Shown: positions 1-12,300 of the stretch, one piece after another
Position numbering within the stretch: the first letter of the stretch is position 1
Layout of the letters: each line of letters begins with the position of its first letter
NCBI GenBank assembly: GCA_039621445.1
Contig: CP154955.1
Location: 37,737,123-37,801,122, forward strand
Direction of reading: 5' to 3'
Length of the DNA stretch: 64,000 nt
Source: Euglena gracilis
Taxonomy: Eukaryota > Euglenida > Euglenophyceae > Euglenales
Notes under the pieces: model-generated
The model's input: the letters and a program-made list of their open reading frames with translations, nothing else
What the model was told of the DNA's origin: nothing
Databases searched by the model: none
Translations under genes and position numbers: made by a program

Positions 1-95
1 TCGACACCGACAGCCTCCTCTCCTCCGTCTCGGACTCCGACAGCGAGTCCAGTGACAGCGACAGGCCGCGGCCCGGCCCTCTCCGCCCCCCGTAG
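1..95 (+). CDS. Last exon (partial) of second copy of the coiled-coil gene
   Basis: Bases 1-95 read as an acidic serine-rich tail (DTDSLLSSVSDSDSESSDSD, then a Pro/Arg-rich end) and stop at TAG 93-95. The same sequence in reverse is the last exon of the coiled-coil gene at 40,806-40,902. This is therefore the 3' end of a duplicate of that gene whose body lies left of the window. It belongs to the inverted duplication, and the Kelch gene follows in the same direction about 1 kb downstream. Confidence 0.6.
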   Translation, partial: DTDSLLSSVSDSDSESSDSDRPRPGPLRPP

Positions 96-1094
96 CCCGC
101 TGGGGTCCCCGTGGGCGGCTCCTTCTCACTGGCCGTACCCCGTCAGGGGTTTGGGACCCTCCACCCGAACCTTGTGCACCACACTCCCAACAACGTCACT
201 CATCCCCCAACCCCAACCTGTGTCTCTGCCTTGTAAGTAATTTTCTTGGGGGGACAGTGGTCCTTGCCGCTGCTCCCCTCCCTTTTCTTTGTGCCATACC
301 CTCCCTCCCTCAACCACTTACCTGCGCTGGCTTCGCCACCTTGACCGAACGCCGTTCGACCCCTGTGGATCGCTGCCCCCCCTATGGCCCACCGCCTCCA
401 TTGCTCACTATTTCCCAAAGGTGTGGCAAGCTACGCAATCCAAAGGACGGGTGATTTAGGGTGGCTCCAATTCCATGCGCTCATCATCATTAGTGTCCAA
501 TGAACATTTGCGATCCAAAGAGGGGTGTGCTCAGGCAGGGAGTTCAATTGGGCACAGACAGGTTAGTGGGCCCAGACCTCCGCAACTATGTGCTGAAGGG
601 CACATAGCATCTAGGGATTCCCAGAATGGTTTAATCATTGGTGGTGGTAGATGTCAGAGTCGATTTGTGTGTACCTTGAGAGCAGGTTCCTCATCCTCGC
701 GGTCTCAGAATGCCCATTAAAGGGTCTTTTGGCCTTTTGCCGCCATCCTATGGCTTGCCATGTGGCGGCGTTTTTTTCGGACCATGCATCATTCCAACCT
801 ATTTCCACAGTTGCCCGCTTTTTTCCCCTTGGGGTGGTGATGGGAGGTTTGTGGCATTAACAAATTAGGTCACATTCAGAAATCGTGACCGGATGACTGA
901 GAAAGTGTGACTGGGAACGGAGTGGTGCCCCCCGTCCCTGTCCCCGGCAGCCCACCCCGTCCCCCTTCCCACAGCACCCGACCAACCTGTTCCCTGTGCT
1001 GCTTCGGCCGGGGCGTGAGGGGCAGCGAGGCGGCGGCGGCGGCGGCGGCGTGGCCGGCGGCGGTGCATGGCCGTGAGGGGCCGGGGGGCGGCGG
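96..1094. other. Intergenic stretch upstream of the Kelch gene
   Basis: About 1 kb between the coiled-coil gene stop and the Kelch gene start, present in both arms (right copy about 39,811-40,805). I see no convincing exon. It becomes very GC-rich, with a GGC run at 1030-1050, just before the proposed start codon, as expected for a promoter or 5' leader. No TATA-like element stands out. Confidence 0.4.
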
Positions 1095-3128
1095 ATGGCG
1101 GCGCCGCAGCCGGAGCCGGCCCGGGGGCAGTGGGAGCTGCTCTTTGATGCGCCGCGCAGCGCCTGGCAGTGCTTTGGCCAGGGCCGGGACACAGGGGGAT
1201 GACGATTTTGGCTGATGTAGTGATGGGTGGACGCAGTGAATTAGTTGCAGATGCCACTCCTTGCGAAAAATAATACTCCGGGGGGTATTATTTGGGGGGG
1301 GTTACGTCCAGCAGCAGGGTGCCCTTTTCCGCCGGCCCTGCCCCTGGGGCGGCACTCTACGCGGTGGGGGAGGGCGGCCCCCTCCTCCTGGTGCTGGGGA
1401 CGGACGGGCTGGGCCCCGGCCAGCCGCTGGACCTCTACGCCTTCGACCTCGCAGCGCGGCGCTGGCACCGGGTGGACGCCGGCGGCCGGGCCCCGCAGCC
1501 GGAGTCGGTCGGGGCCGCGGCGTGCGCCGTGCTGGCGGACCGCCTGCTCTGCTTGTGGAGCTGTCGCACCGGTGCGAGTCGTGCGTACGCCCGCGCCACG
1601 CGTTGCATTGAGGTGACCAATGTTGCCTGTGTGTACGTGCATAGCAGCAACGATTTTTGGTACGCATGCGAGGATTCCAGGCGGCCCTTCCAGAAAAGTC
1701 CCCCTGCCGCAGGGATCGACGCGCTGCGGTACGCGTTCAGCCCCTGGCAGTGCCCGCCGCCGGGGCCGGGCCTCACCCTCAGCGCGCTGGACTTCGCCAC
1801 GATGCGGTGGCAGACCCACCAGCCCGGCGGACCGGCGCCCCCGGCAGGGGTCGGACGGCGGCGGTTGGGTTGGGCTGGGGTTCAGGGCCGTGCGGAGGGA
1901 GGGTTTTCCGGGATTGTGGAATGCAGCAGCTGTGTCTAATTTTGGCGTTGTGAAGTAGGAATCAGGAATGTGGATCGCCAGGCTGCCCCCTCTCAAGGAG
2001 GCGTCCTTTGTCGCGAATTTACCAGCCGGTCACACGGGTCACACATGACCGGGAAGGGGGTCACTGTGCCCCCATCCCGCCCCTCCCGCCGATGCGGCAG
2101 GACTTCTCCTGCGCCGTGGCGGGCGAGGGCGTGGCGGTGCTGTTTGGCGGCGTCACGGCGGGCGGGACCCTGACGGCCGCCGCCGTGCTGCTGGACGCCG
2201 ACGCCCTCCAGTGGCGGCCCCTGGCGGTGACCGGCGAGCCCCCCCGCCCCTGTCGCGGTGTGGCCCCCCTTCACCAATCATCAACACCGTGTTGCCTTCT
2301 GTTTGCCCCCGCCCCGCCAACGGATTTTGTTTGGAATGCGTCACCAAAAGTTCCCAATGAATCACACATGTCACAGAAAACAATTGCATTCCATGCCACA
2401 AATGCATAATGCATTATTGTGTTGCATGTCACCTCTCTCTCTAATTTGGACAAGCGTGTTGTTCCTCAGGGCACTCTGCATGCGTCGTCCACCCGCCTTC
2501 CCTTCCCGGGTTGGAGGGCAGGCTTCTTTTTTAAGCAAAGTCACACCCTCTGGCGGTGGGTACTATGGGCGGAGGGGTTTTGGGGGGGGGGGTAGTGCCA
2601 ATGCCGCACAGCACACCATTTTCTTGGGCCCAAAATGGCAAGGGAGAACTGGCTGGGCCGGCTGGGTCAGGAACCCCAAAACCACCTCCACCCCCCCCCC
2701 CGGGTCTTGCCCAGAGCAGAAGGCACCCCCCTGGGTTGGTAAAAGAGGCCTGCGGGGGGGCCCCCTCCCGCCGGGCAGCGCGGTGATGTTCGTGTTTGGC
2801 GGCCACGACGCCGGCCGCCAGTTCTGCGCCACTGCACGCCCTCGCCCTCCCCCACCGCCACTGGCTGGCCTTCGCCCCCGGGGGCCTCCCCCCCTCCCCC
2901 CGCGGCTGGCACGCCATGGCGGCCCTCGACGGGTGTGGCCGGCCATGCGGTTTACACGCGTCATAACTGTCCTTTCTGGGGTGGCCTAAGGTGCTGTTCC
3001 CCCATTTGCTCTCCAGTGCATGATCTGATCTCTACTCATGCAAGCACGTAGGCGGGCATATCTTTGCTTTCCGGTGAATGGTGAATGAGGTTGAAAACAT
3101 CACGCGACGTGTGATGGTGCAATACAAA

Positions 3129-3186
<58 letters not shown>

Positions 3187-3214
3187 CTATACAATACAAG
3201 CATACATACATACA

Positions 3215-3248
<34 letters not shown>

Positions 3249-3343
3249 CATACATACATACATACATACATACATACATACATACATACATACATACAGA
3301 CATACATACATACATATGTACGCACGTATGTATGCATACATGC

Positions 3344-3380
<37 letters not shown>

Positions 3381-6300
3381 TGCATACATACACTGTCTGG
3401 GAAGGAATGTGGCTCTGCCCCTGTCCGCCGCAGGTGCGTTGCGGTGCACGGCGGAGCGGACGCGCTGGGCCCACAGGAGGACCTCTACCTGCTGGACCCG
3501 GCCGCCCTGGCCTGGCGGCGGTGGCCGCCCCGGGGGGCCCGCCCCCCCGCGCGGTCCCACCACGCGCTGGCCTCGGCTGTCTGTTGGGCTGCCGCCTCTG
3601 CCCCACCCCAGCCCCACCCCTGTGTCACTGGGGGGCGGGCGGTGCATTCATTCTTACCTGGAAATGCCTGTCTGGGAGGGAGGGGGGTGACTTGGGGGGG
3701 GGGGGGACTCGCCCCCGTCTCGCAGGATTGTGTTTGGCTCAGCCCTACCGAGAGACGATAGATTTGGGTTGCATTTAGCTGAGCCTGGGACTATGGGGGA
3801 CACTCTTCGGAAAGCTTTCTGCAAAAACAAGAGCCGAGGCCCGGCACCGCGATGGTCCCGTTTGCCGGGGGGTTGCTGGTGTTCGGGGGCCGGGCAGCCG
3901 GAGGAGAGGAGGCGTTGGGGCTGTATGACGCGTGGCACTACCGCCCGTCGGCGCCGATTGCGCCACGTGTGTCTGTGTGGCAGGGCAACAGTGCATCTCT
4001 TGTGTTTCTCCCTACACGAAGAAGAAGATGGGCTCGTTTGGCTGCCCTTGTTGTTGTTTTTGTTGCAGCCCAACAACATTGGCGTGCCCAGCATTTTGCA
4101 TGGAACTGAATTGAAACCGGAAGTGGAGTATTTGTATTGACAGTATCGTCTGGAGCCCTACCCCTCCCCAGGGCTTCCGCCGGTGGCGCCGGCCTCCGTC
4201 CCCACGCCCGCCACCCCCACCAGCCCCCTCCGCCCCGCCGCCGCCTCCGCCTCCCCCCTCAGCCCCGTTGCCTCCTCCGGACCCCCGCAGGTCCCGGAGG
4301 CGGCGCTGTGCAGCGTGGCGGCCGGCCAGGCGGCAGTTGGGGTGGGCCAGGGCTGGACGGAAACCCCAGAGAGTATGGGTGGTGGGTGGGGCTCGGGGGG
4401 GTTGCTGTGGGAGGTTGGATCGAGTTTGGTTGGCGGCCGCGGCCGGCCGCGGCCGGCCGCGGCCCCAACCACGGCTGTTTGGCGGCCGACCGCGGCCGGC
4501 CGCGGCCAGGTGGGGTTCCAACCAAGCCACTTTTTTTCTTGAGATGGTTGGAAAGTTAGCTGGCCGCGGCCCGACCGCGGCCGGCCGCGGTCAACAGAAT
4601 TTCCAGCCGAGCCAGTGTCTGGTTGGAATGTGGGCTGGCCGCGGCCGGCCACGGCCGGCCGATTTCCAACCATACAAATTTTTTCCAACGTCTGGTTGGA
4701 ATAGCATCGGCCTCTTGCGGCTGACCGCGGCCAGCCGCGGTCAGCCGCGGTCAGCCGCGGCCAACCGCGGTTCCAACCAGTACCGACCATCCACTGTTTC
4801 TCCGGTCAAGACCCCCCCCCCCACACCCCCACACCCCCCACACCCGCCACACCCCCCACACCCCCCACACCCCCCCCACACCCCCCCCACCCCCCACACC
4901 CCCCACACCCCCCACACCCCCCACCCCCCCCACCCCCCCACACCCCCACACCCCCCACACCCCACACCCCCCACACCCCCCCAAGCCCCCCACACCCCCC
5001 CACACCCCCCGCACCCCCCACAGCCTCCTCAGCACTCCCCACACCAGCAGCGATCATCTCCATCTCCACTGCACCGACCATCCCTCAGCTTATCTCCTGC
5101 ATTTCGAGTGTTCTCTTGAGTGAAAATCTGGTACGATGGCTGGATGACAGATAAAAGGGGTTTATTTTGTTAATGAAAGGGATAGGGTTAGGTCGACTTG
5201 CACCCGAAAAGGGGGTTGGCAGATAAAACGTGTTGGCAGATAAAAGGGGTTTATTTTGTTAATGAAAGGGATAGGGTTAGGTCGACTTGCACCCGAAAAG
5301 GGGGTTGGCAGATAAAACGTGTTGGCAGATAAAGGGGTTTATTTTGTTAATGAAAGGGAAAGGGTCAGGTCGACTTGAACCCGGAAAGGAGATTGGCAAC
5401 TAAAACGTGTTGGCAGATAAAAGGGGTTTATTTTGTTAATGAAAGGGATAGGGTTAGGTCGACTTGCACCCGAAAAGGGGGTTGGCAGATAAAACGTGTT
5501 GGCAGATAAAGGGGGTTTATTTTGTTAATGAAAGGGATAGGGTTAGGTCGACTTGCACCCGAAAAGGGGGTTGGCAGATAAAACGTGTTGGCAGATAAAG
5601 GGGGTTTATTTTGTTAATGAAAGGGATAGGGTTAGGTCGACTTGCACCCGAAAAGGGGGGTGGCAGATAAAACGTGTTTGCACATAAAAGGGGTTTATTT
5701 TGTTAATGAAAGGGATAGGGTTAGGTCGACTTGCACCCGAAAAGGGGGTTGGCAGATAAAACGTGTTGGCAGAATAAAGGGGTTTATTTTGTTAATGAAA
5801 GGGATAGGGTTAGGTCGACTTGCACCCGAAAAGGGGGTTGGCAGATAAAACGTGTTGGCAGATAAAGGGGGTTTATTTTGTTAATGAAAGGGATAGGGTT
5901 AGGTCGACTTGCACCCGAAAAGGGGGTTGGCAGATAAAAGGTGTTGGCAGATAAAGGGGGTTTATTTTGTTAATGAAAGGGATAGGGTTAGGTCGACTTG
6001 CACCCGAAAAGGGGGTTGGCAGATAAAACGTGTTGGCAGATAAAAGGGGTTTATTTTGTTAATGAAAGGGATAGGGTTAGGTCGACTTGCACCCGAAAAG
6101 GGGGTTGGCAGATAAAACGTGTTGGCAGATAAAAGGGGTTTATTTTGTTAATGAAAGGGATAGGGTTAGGTCGACTTGCACCCGAAAAGGGGGTTGGCAG
6201 ATAAAACGTGTTGGCAGATAAAAGGGGTTTATTTTGTTAATGAAAGGGATAGGGTTAGGTCGACTTGCACCCGAAAAGGGGGTTGGCAGATAAAACGTGT

Positions 6301-9300
6301 TGGCAGATAAAGGGGGTTTATTTTGTTAATGAAAGGGATAGGGTTAGGTCGACTTGCACCCGAAAAGGGGGTTGGCAGATAAAACGTGTGTTGGCAGATA
6401 AAGGGGGTTTATTTTGTTAATGAAAGGGATAGGGTTAGGTCGACTTGCACCCGAAAAGGGGGTTGGCAGATAAAACGTGTTGGCAGATAAAGGGGGTTTA
6501 TTTTGTTAATGAAAGGGATAGGGTTAGGTCGACTTGCACCCGAAAAGGGGGTTGGCAGATAAAACGTGTTGGCAGATAAAGGGGGTTTATTTTGTTAATG
6601 AAAGGGATAGGGTTAGGTCGACTTGCACCCGAAAAAGGGGTTGGCAGATAAAACGTGTTGGCAGATAAAGGGGGTTTATTTTGTTAATGAAAGGGATAGG
6701 GTTAGGTCGACTTGCACCCGAAAAGGGGGTTGGCAGATAAACGTGTTGGCAGATAAAGAGGGTTTATTTTGTTAATGAAAGGGATAGGGTTAGGTCGACT
6801 TGCACCCGAAAAGGGGGTTGGCAGATAAAACGTGTTGGCAGATAAAGGGGGTTTATTTTGTTAATGAAAGGGATAGGGTTAGGTCGACTTGCACCCGAAA
6901 AGGGGGTTGGCAGATAAAACGTGTTGGCAGATAAAGGGGTTTATTTTGTTAATGAAAGGGATAGGGTTAGGTCGACTTGCACACGAAAAGGGGGTTGGTA
7001 GATTAACTGTGTTGGCAGATAAAGGGGGTTTATTTTGTTAATGAAAGGGATAGGGTTAGGTCGACTTGCACCCGAAAAGGGGGTTGGCAGATAAAACGTG
7101 TTGGCAGATAAAAGGGGTTTATTTTGTTAATGAAAGGGATAGGGTTAGGTCGACTTGCACCCGAAAAGGGGTTGGCAGATAAAACGTGTTGGCAGATAAA
7201 GGGGTTTATTTTGTTAATGAAAGGGATAGGGTTAGGTCGACTTGCACCCGAAAAGGGGGTTGGCAGATAAAACGTGTTGGCAGATAAAGGGGGTTTATTT
7301 TGTTAATGAAAGGGATAGGGTTAGGTCGACTTGCACCCGAAAAGGGGGTTGGCAGATAAAACGTGTTGGCAGATAAAAGGGGTTTATTTTGTTAATGAAA
7401 GGGATAGGGTTAGGTCGACTTGCACCCGAAAAGGGGTTGGCAGATAAAAGGTGTTGGCAGATAAAGGGGGTTTATTTTGTTAATGAAAGGGATAGGGTTA
7501 AGTCGACTTGTACCCTAAAAGGGGGGTTGGCAGATAAAACGTGGTGGCAGATAAAGGGGGTTTATTTTGTTAATGAAAGGGATAGGGTTAGGTCGACTTG
7601 CACCCGAAAAGGGGGTTGGCAGATAAAAAGGGTTGGCAGATAAAAGGGGGTTTATTTTGTTAATGAAAGGGATAGGGTTAGGTCGACTTGCACCCGAAAA
7701 AGGGGTTGGCAGATAAAACGTGTTGGCAGATAAAGGGGGTTTATTTTGTTAATGAAAGGGATAGGGTTAGGTCGACTTGCACCCGAAAAGGGGGTTGGCA
7801 GATAAAACGTGTTGGCAGATAAAGGGGGTTTATTTTGTTAATGAAAGGGATAGGGTTAGGTCGACTTGCACCCGAAAAGGGGTTGGCAGATAAAAGGTGT
7901 TGGCAGATAAAGGGGGTTTATTTTGTTAATGAAAGGGATAGGGTTAGGTCGACTTGCACCCGAAAAGGGGGTTGGCAGATAAAACGTGTTGGCAGATAAA
8001 GGGGGTTTATTTTGTTAATGAAAGGGATAGGGTTAGGTCGACTTGCACCCGAAAAGGGGGTTGGCAGATAAAACGTGGTGGCAGATAAAGGGGGTTTATT
8101 TTGTTAATGAAAGGGATAGGGTTAGGTCGACTTGCACCCGAAAAAGGGGTTGGCAGATAAAAGGTGTTGGCAGATAAAGGGGGTTTATTTTGTTAATGAA
8201 AGGGATAGGGTTAGGTCGACTTGCACCCGAAAAGGGGGTTGGCAGATAAAACGTGTTGGCAGATAAAGGGGGTTTATTTTGTTAATGAAAGGGATAGGGT
8301 TAGGTCGACTTGCACCCGAAAAAGGGGTTGGCAGATAAAACGTGTTGGCAGATAAAAGGGGTTTATTTTGTTAATGAAAGGGATAGGGTTAGGTCGACTT
8401 GCACCCGAAAAAGGGGTTGGCAGATAAAACGTGGTGGCAGATAAAGGGGGTTTATTTTGTTAATGAAAGGGATAGGGTTAGGTCGACTTGCACCCGAAAA
8501 GGGGGTTGGCAGATAAAAGGTGTTGGCAGATAAAGGGGGTTTATTTTGTTAATGAAAGGGACAGGGTTAGGTCGACTTGCACCCGAAAAGGGGGTTGGCA
8601 GATAAAACGTGTTGGCAGATAAAAGGGGTTTATTTTGTTAATGAAAGGGATAGGGTTAGGTCGACTTGCACCCGAAAAAGGGGTTGGCAGATAAAACGTG
8701 TTGGCAGATAAAAGGGGTTTATTTTGTTAATGAAAGGGATAGGGTTAGGTCGACTTGCACCCGAAAAAGGGGTTGGCAGATAAAAGGTGTTGGCAGATAA
8801 AGGGGGTTTATTTTGTTAATGAAAGGGATAGGGTTAGGTCGACTTGCACCCGAAAAGGGGGTTGGCAGATAAAAGGTGTTGGCAGATAAAGGGGGTTTTT
8901 TTTTGTTAATGAAAGGGATAGGGTTAGGTCGACTTGCACCCGAAAAGGGGGTTGGCAGATAAAAGGTGTTGGCAGGTAAAGGGGGTTTATTTTGTTAATG
9001 AAAGGGATAGGGTTAGGTCGACTTGCACCCGCACTTTGCAACTGTGCGGTGGCATTGCCTTACCCATTGCTGTCCGTTGCTCCGACCCCCCACAATCGGA
9101 CCCGGACCAGGCAATCATCACTGTGTTGCCCAATGCCTTTGCTTTTGTGTTGCTGCTCGTTGGCTGACCAATCTTTTGTGGCGCAGAGATGGTGATGATC
9201 GCCGCTCACCTCACCCCCCCCCACCCAGCACTCCCCCTGCTCCCCCCCTGCACCCCACTGCCCTCCCACATCCCTTCCCCCCCCCCCCGCGGCGCTCGGC

Positions 9301-12300
9301 CCAAAACCGGCCTTGAGTTTGGGACAAAACAACATCTTCATGTATTCTCCCCATTTGCAAATACAGGTAAGATGCACAGAGAGTGGTTTACCTCAGTGGT
9401 CAAAGTCCATGCTGGAAAAGGCGAAACGTCCAGCGTCGTAGGTTCGAGTCCTACACCGCTCACTTGTCCTTTTTTGAAATCGGACCAAAAGGACATTTCT
9501 ATCAACCAAAGTGAGCAACGTGGGATTCGAACCCACGCACCTGGATTGCCCTATTTTAACGCCATGGTCTTTGACCACTTGGGTAGTTGCTCGATGGCAG
9601 TCTACGGTTGGAAATGGCTAAAAGCCGTCGTTGACCGCGGCCGGCCGCGGTTGGCCGCGGCCGGCCGCGGCCAGCCGCGGCCAGCCCGTTTCCAACCACA
9701 CCCCCTCGTGGTTGGAAATGTTTTTGGCCGCGGCTGGCCGCGGCCAGATCCTTTCCAACCAAGAGCGTTGCACACCTGCTGTGGTTGGAACCGCGGCCGA
9801 CCGCGGCCGGCCGCGGCCAAATGACTGTCCAACCACGCATGGAAATTTTAGCTCGTGGTTGGACCGCGGCCGGCCGCGGCCGGCCGCGGTCCCAACCACA
9901 GCTGTTTTCCGCGGCCGACCGCGGCCGGCCGCGGCCGGCCGCGGTCCAACCAAACTCGATCCAACCTCCCACAGCACACCTCCCGGTGGGGCTCCACCCC
10001 AGGCCTTCCGGTCCGGCCCTGGGGTGGAGGTGTACCGGCCGCTGTGCGGGGCGCTGTGGCCCGGGGTCGACCCATCGCCGCGAGACACACAGCCGGGATC
10101 CTCCGTCCCAGTTCTGTGGGGTGTGTCCAGAACACAAGGGTTGCCAGGCGGGGTGCACTACCAATAACAATGACAGCGAGAAGGAGATCTTCTTTTACGC
10201 TTGGAAGGAGGCGCAATTTGCTCTGGGAGTGGAAGCTGGATCACCCGTGACTGTCGATGGGATGGCACAGCAACGACAGGGTCAAGTGGATGTTTCCTCC
10301 CCTCCCGGCAGCTTGCCAGGTGGTCTATTCCTCGCAAAGGTACAGGGTGAACAAAAATTGCACGAGACAAAATTTTTTGGTACAGTACCCAAATTTTTAC
10401 GATAAAAAAACTATTTTTTGCTTTTTACCCTTTTCCATGAACCTTCAGCCCAAAGTGACCAAATGCTAGAAACGTCCAAAAACAGCCCAAAGATGACACA
10501 AAATGTATGATTGTGGCAAATCATGAAAATGGCAAATATTGACCTTTGATGGGGGTTTGGACAAAAAATCTGAACTTGTTCAATTTTCTCAATGAAAAGC
10601 AGTGGATACAAAAAGGTGCTAAAGAGCAGTTTTATTTAAAATTTATTTGCTAGAATCAAAATTTTAGAAGAAATTTCATTCATTCATTGCATTATTTGTT
10701 GTTGTTTTTTAATGTAATTTCTATCTGACATAATGTTTGTCTACGCTGTAAAATGGCAGGAGACACCATTTTTTTTTGTGAGTTCTGCATTTTGCAAGTT
10801 TTCTTGCACATCCAATGCTTCCCTCTGTCCTCAAATATAACCTCCCCAATGCACCCCAATGTAATCTCCCCAATGTAACCCCCAAATGTTACCTTTCCAC
10901 ACCCCCACAAGTATGGTCTCCCCAACGCACCCCCCTCCCCCCCGAGGTGGGGTCCGCTCCGGTTTAAGAAAACCCCTCACCCCAAATGTGTCGGAGGTTA
11001 CGTTAGTCTGTGTCAGAGGGGGGGTTGCATTGGGGAGGTTGCATTTAGAGGAGTGCATTGGGGAGGTTATATTTGGGGGGGTGCATTGGGGAGAGTATAT
11101 CAGGGAGTGCATTGGAGAGCTCCCACCAGGTTGTGGACCCCCCCAGGGGGTCCGTTGGAATAAAGTTTGGGCCAGCCCTGCGAAGCCAGGCTGGACCGGA
11201 AAATTTGAAAAAAGGGCCAAAAAAGGCAAAAATGGCGGTTTTTGAGGTTTTAGGTTTTTCACCTCCAGAGTTTTGGGTAAAAAAAATGCCAACCCGGCTG
11301 GATTTTTTGAGGGACCCTCCGGGTTCATCTACCCGCTGGCTGCCCCCCCCCCCGGACCCCCCTCCCCCAAGAGGGGGGGTCCATGCTCACCTTTTTTTTC
11401 CCTAGCCAGCTCCTTTTTCCAGCCGGCCCGCGTGACCTTCCCCCGTCCCGGGGGTCTTTGGCTGGGGTTCCCTGGTTTCCTCTGAGCCGCACTCACCCGC
11501 CCTTTTTCGCCGCCAGTGGAGGTCCCCGCCAGCGAACCCCCAACGGGTTGGCTTTGCCGACACCACCTGCGGAGCCCGTGACCCTCTCGGTGGCTGACTG
11601 GCGGCACAGTCGCCCGCCTGCCTCAGTGATGGTCCCGCCGGACCCCTCCCCGGTCCCGACCCCGGCCCCCCGCTCTGGGACCCCCAACCAAACCGGCCCC
11701 CCGCCCCCCAACTCGGCACGCAGCCGCAGCCCTGACCTCCGGGACGACACCTTGGCGCCGGCCATCCTGGACGAGCTGCAGGGACTGCGCCTGCAGTGCC
11801 AGCAGGCCCTGGAGCGGAGTGAAGAGCTGCAGGTGCGAAGCGCCGTGGTGGGAGAACGTGGGGGGCGCCAGGGCGTCGCTTAAGCATAATCTCATTAATA
11901 ATAATAAGGTAATTGACCCAGCACGCGGGGTCCAGCCAGCCAGCAGCCTTTTTTCAACCTGAGTATTTTATGTTTATTTTACAGCCTCCCAAGGGGCGGC
12001 TGGACGGAAACGGATTTTTGCTTTCGGGGGTGCAAAAATGAGCGAAAAATGGACAAAAATGGGCCGGAAAAGGGCTGGCCAGGGTAAAATTTTAAAAAAG
12101 AATCGATATTTTGCATAATTGGCAGTTCTTTGAGCATTTTTGCGTTTTCAATTTCTTGAACCCAGTTCGAACCCCAGTCGGGTCCAGTTCCAGCCGGGCC
12201 TATGGGGGGGGGGGGGAGGGGGGGTCAGCCAGCAGCCTTTTTCCAGCCAGCCCAAATTTTCCAGCCTCTGAGCTGGACCCTTGGGGGGTTCCTTAATGTC

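Larger units (their letters stand above)
1..9030 (+). repeat. Left arm of large inverted duplication
   Basis: Base 1 pairs with about 40,900, base 3,000 with about 37,905 and base 5,150 with about 35,770 in reverse complement. Identity is very high across exons, introns and simple repeats. Differences are small indels, mostly in microsatellites and GGC runs, plus a 2-bp deletion in Kelch exon 5. The arm ends inwards in the 89-bp satellite. The outer end is not visible because the window starts inside the arm. Confidence 0.9.

Noticed and set aside
1241-1996. 251-residue ORF on the - strand
   Set aside because: Shadow of the Kelch exons; the + frame has Kelch motifs and splice sites in matching phase.
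4158-4790. Arg/Pro/Ala-rich ORFs over the CCGCGG cluster
   Set aside because: They follow the GGCCGCGG repeat in every frame and cross the GGTTGG borders; no codon bias distinguishes one frame.
5147-9030. CRISPR array
   Set aside because: Units are directly adjacent with no unique spacers, about 89 bp long, and sit in a eukaryotic gene-rich context.
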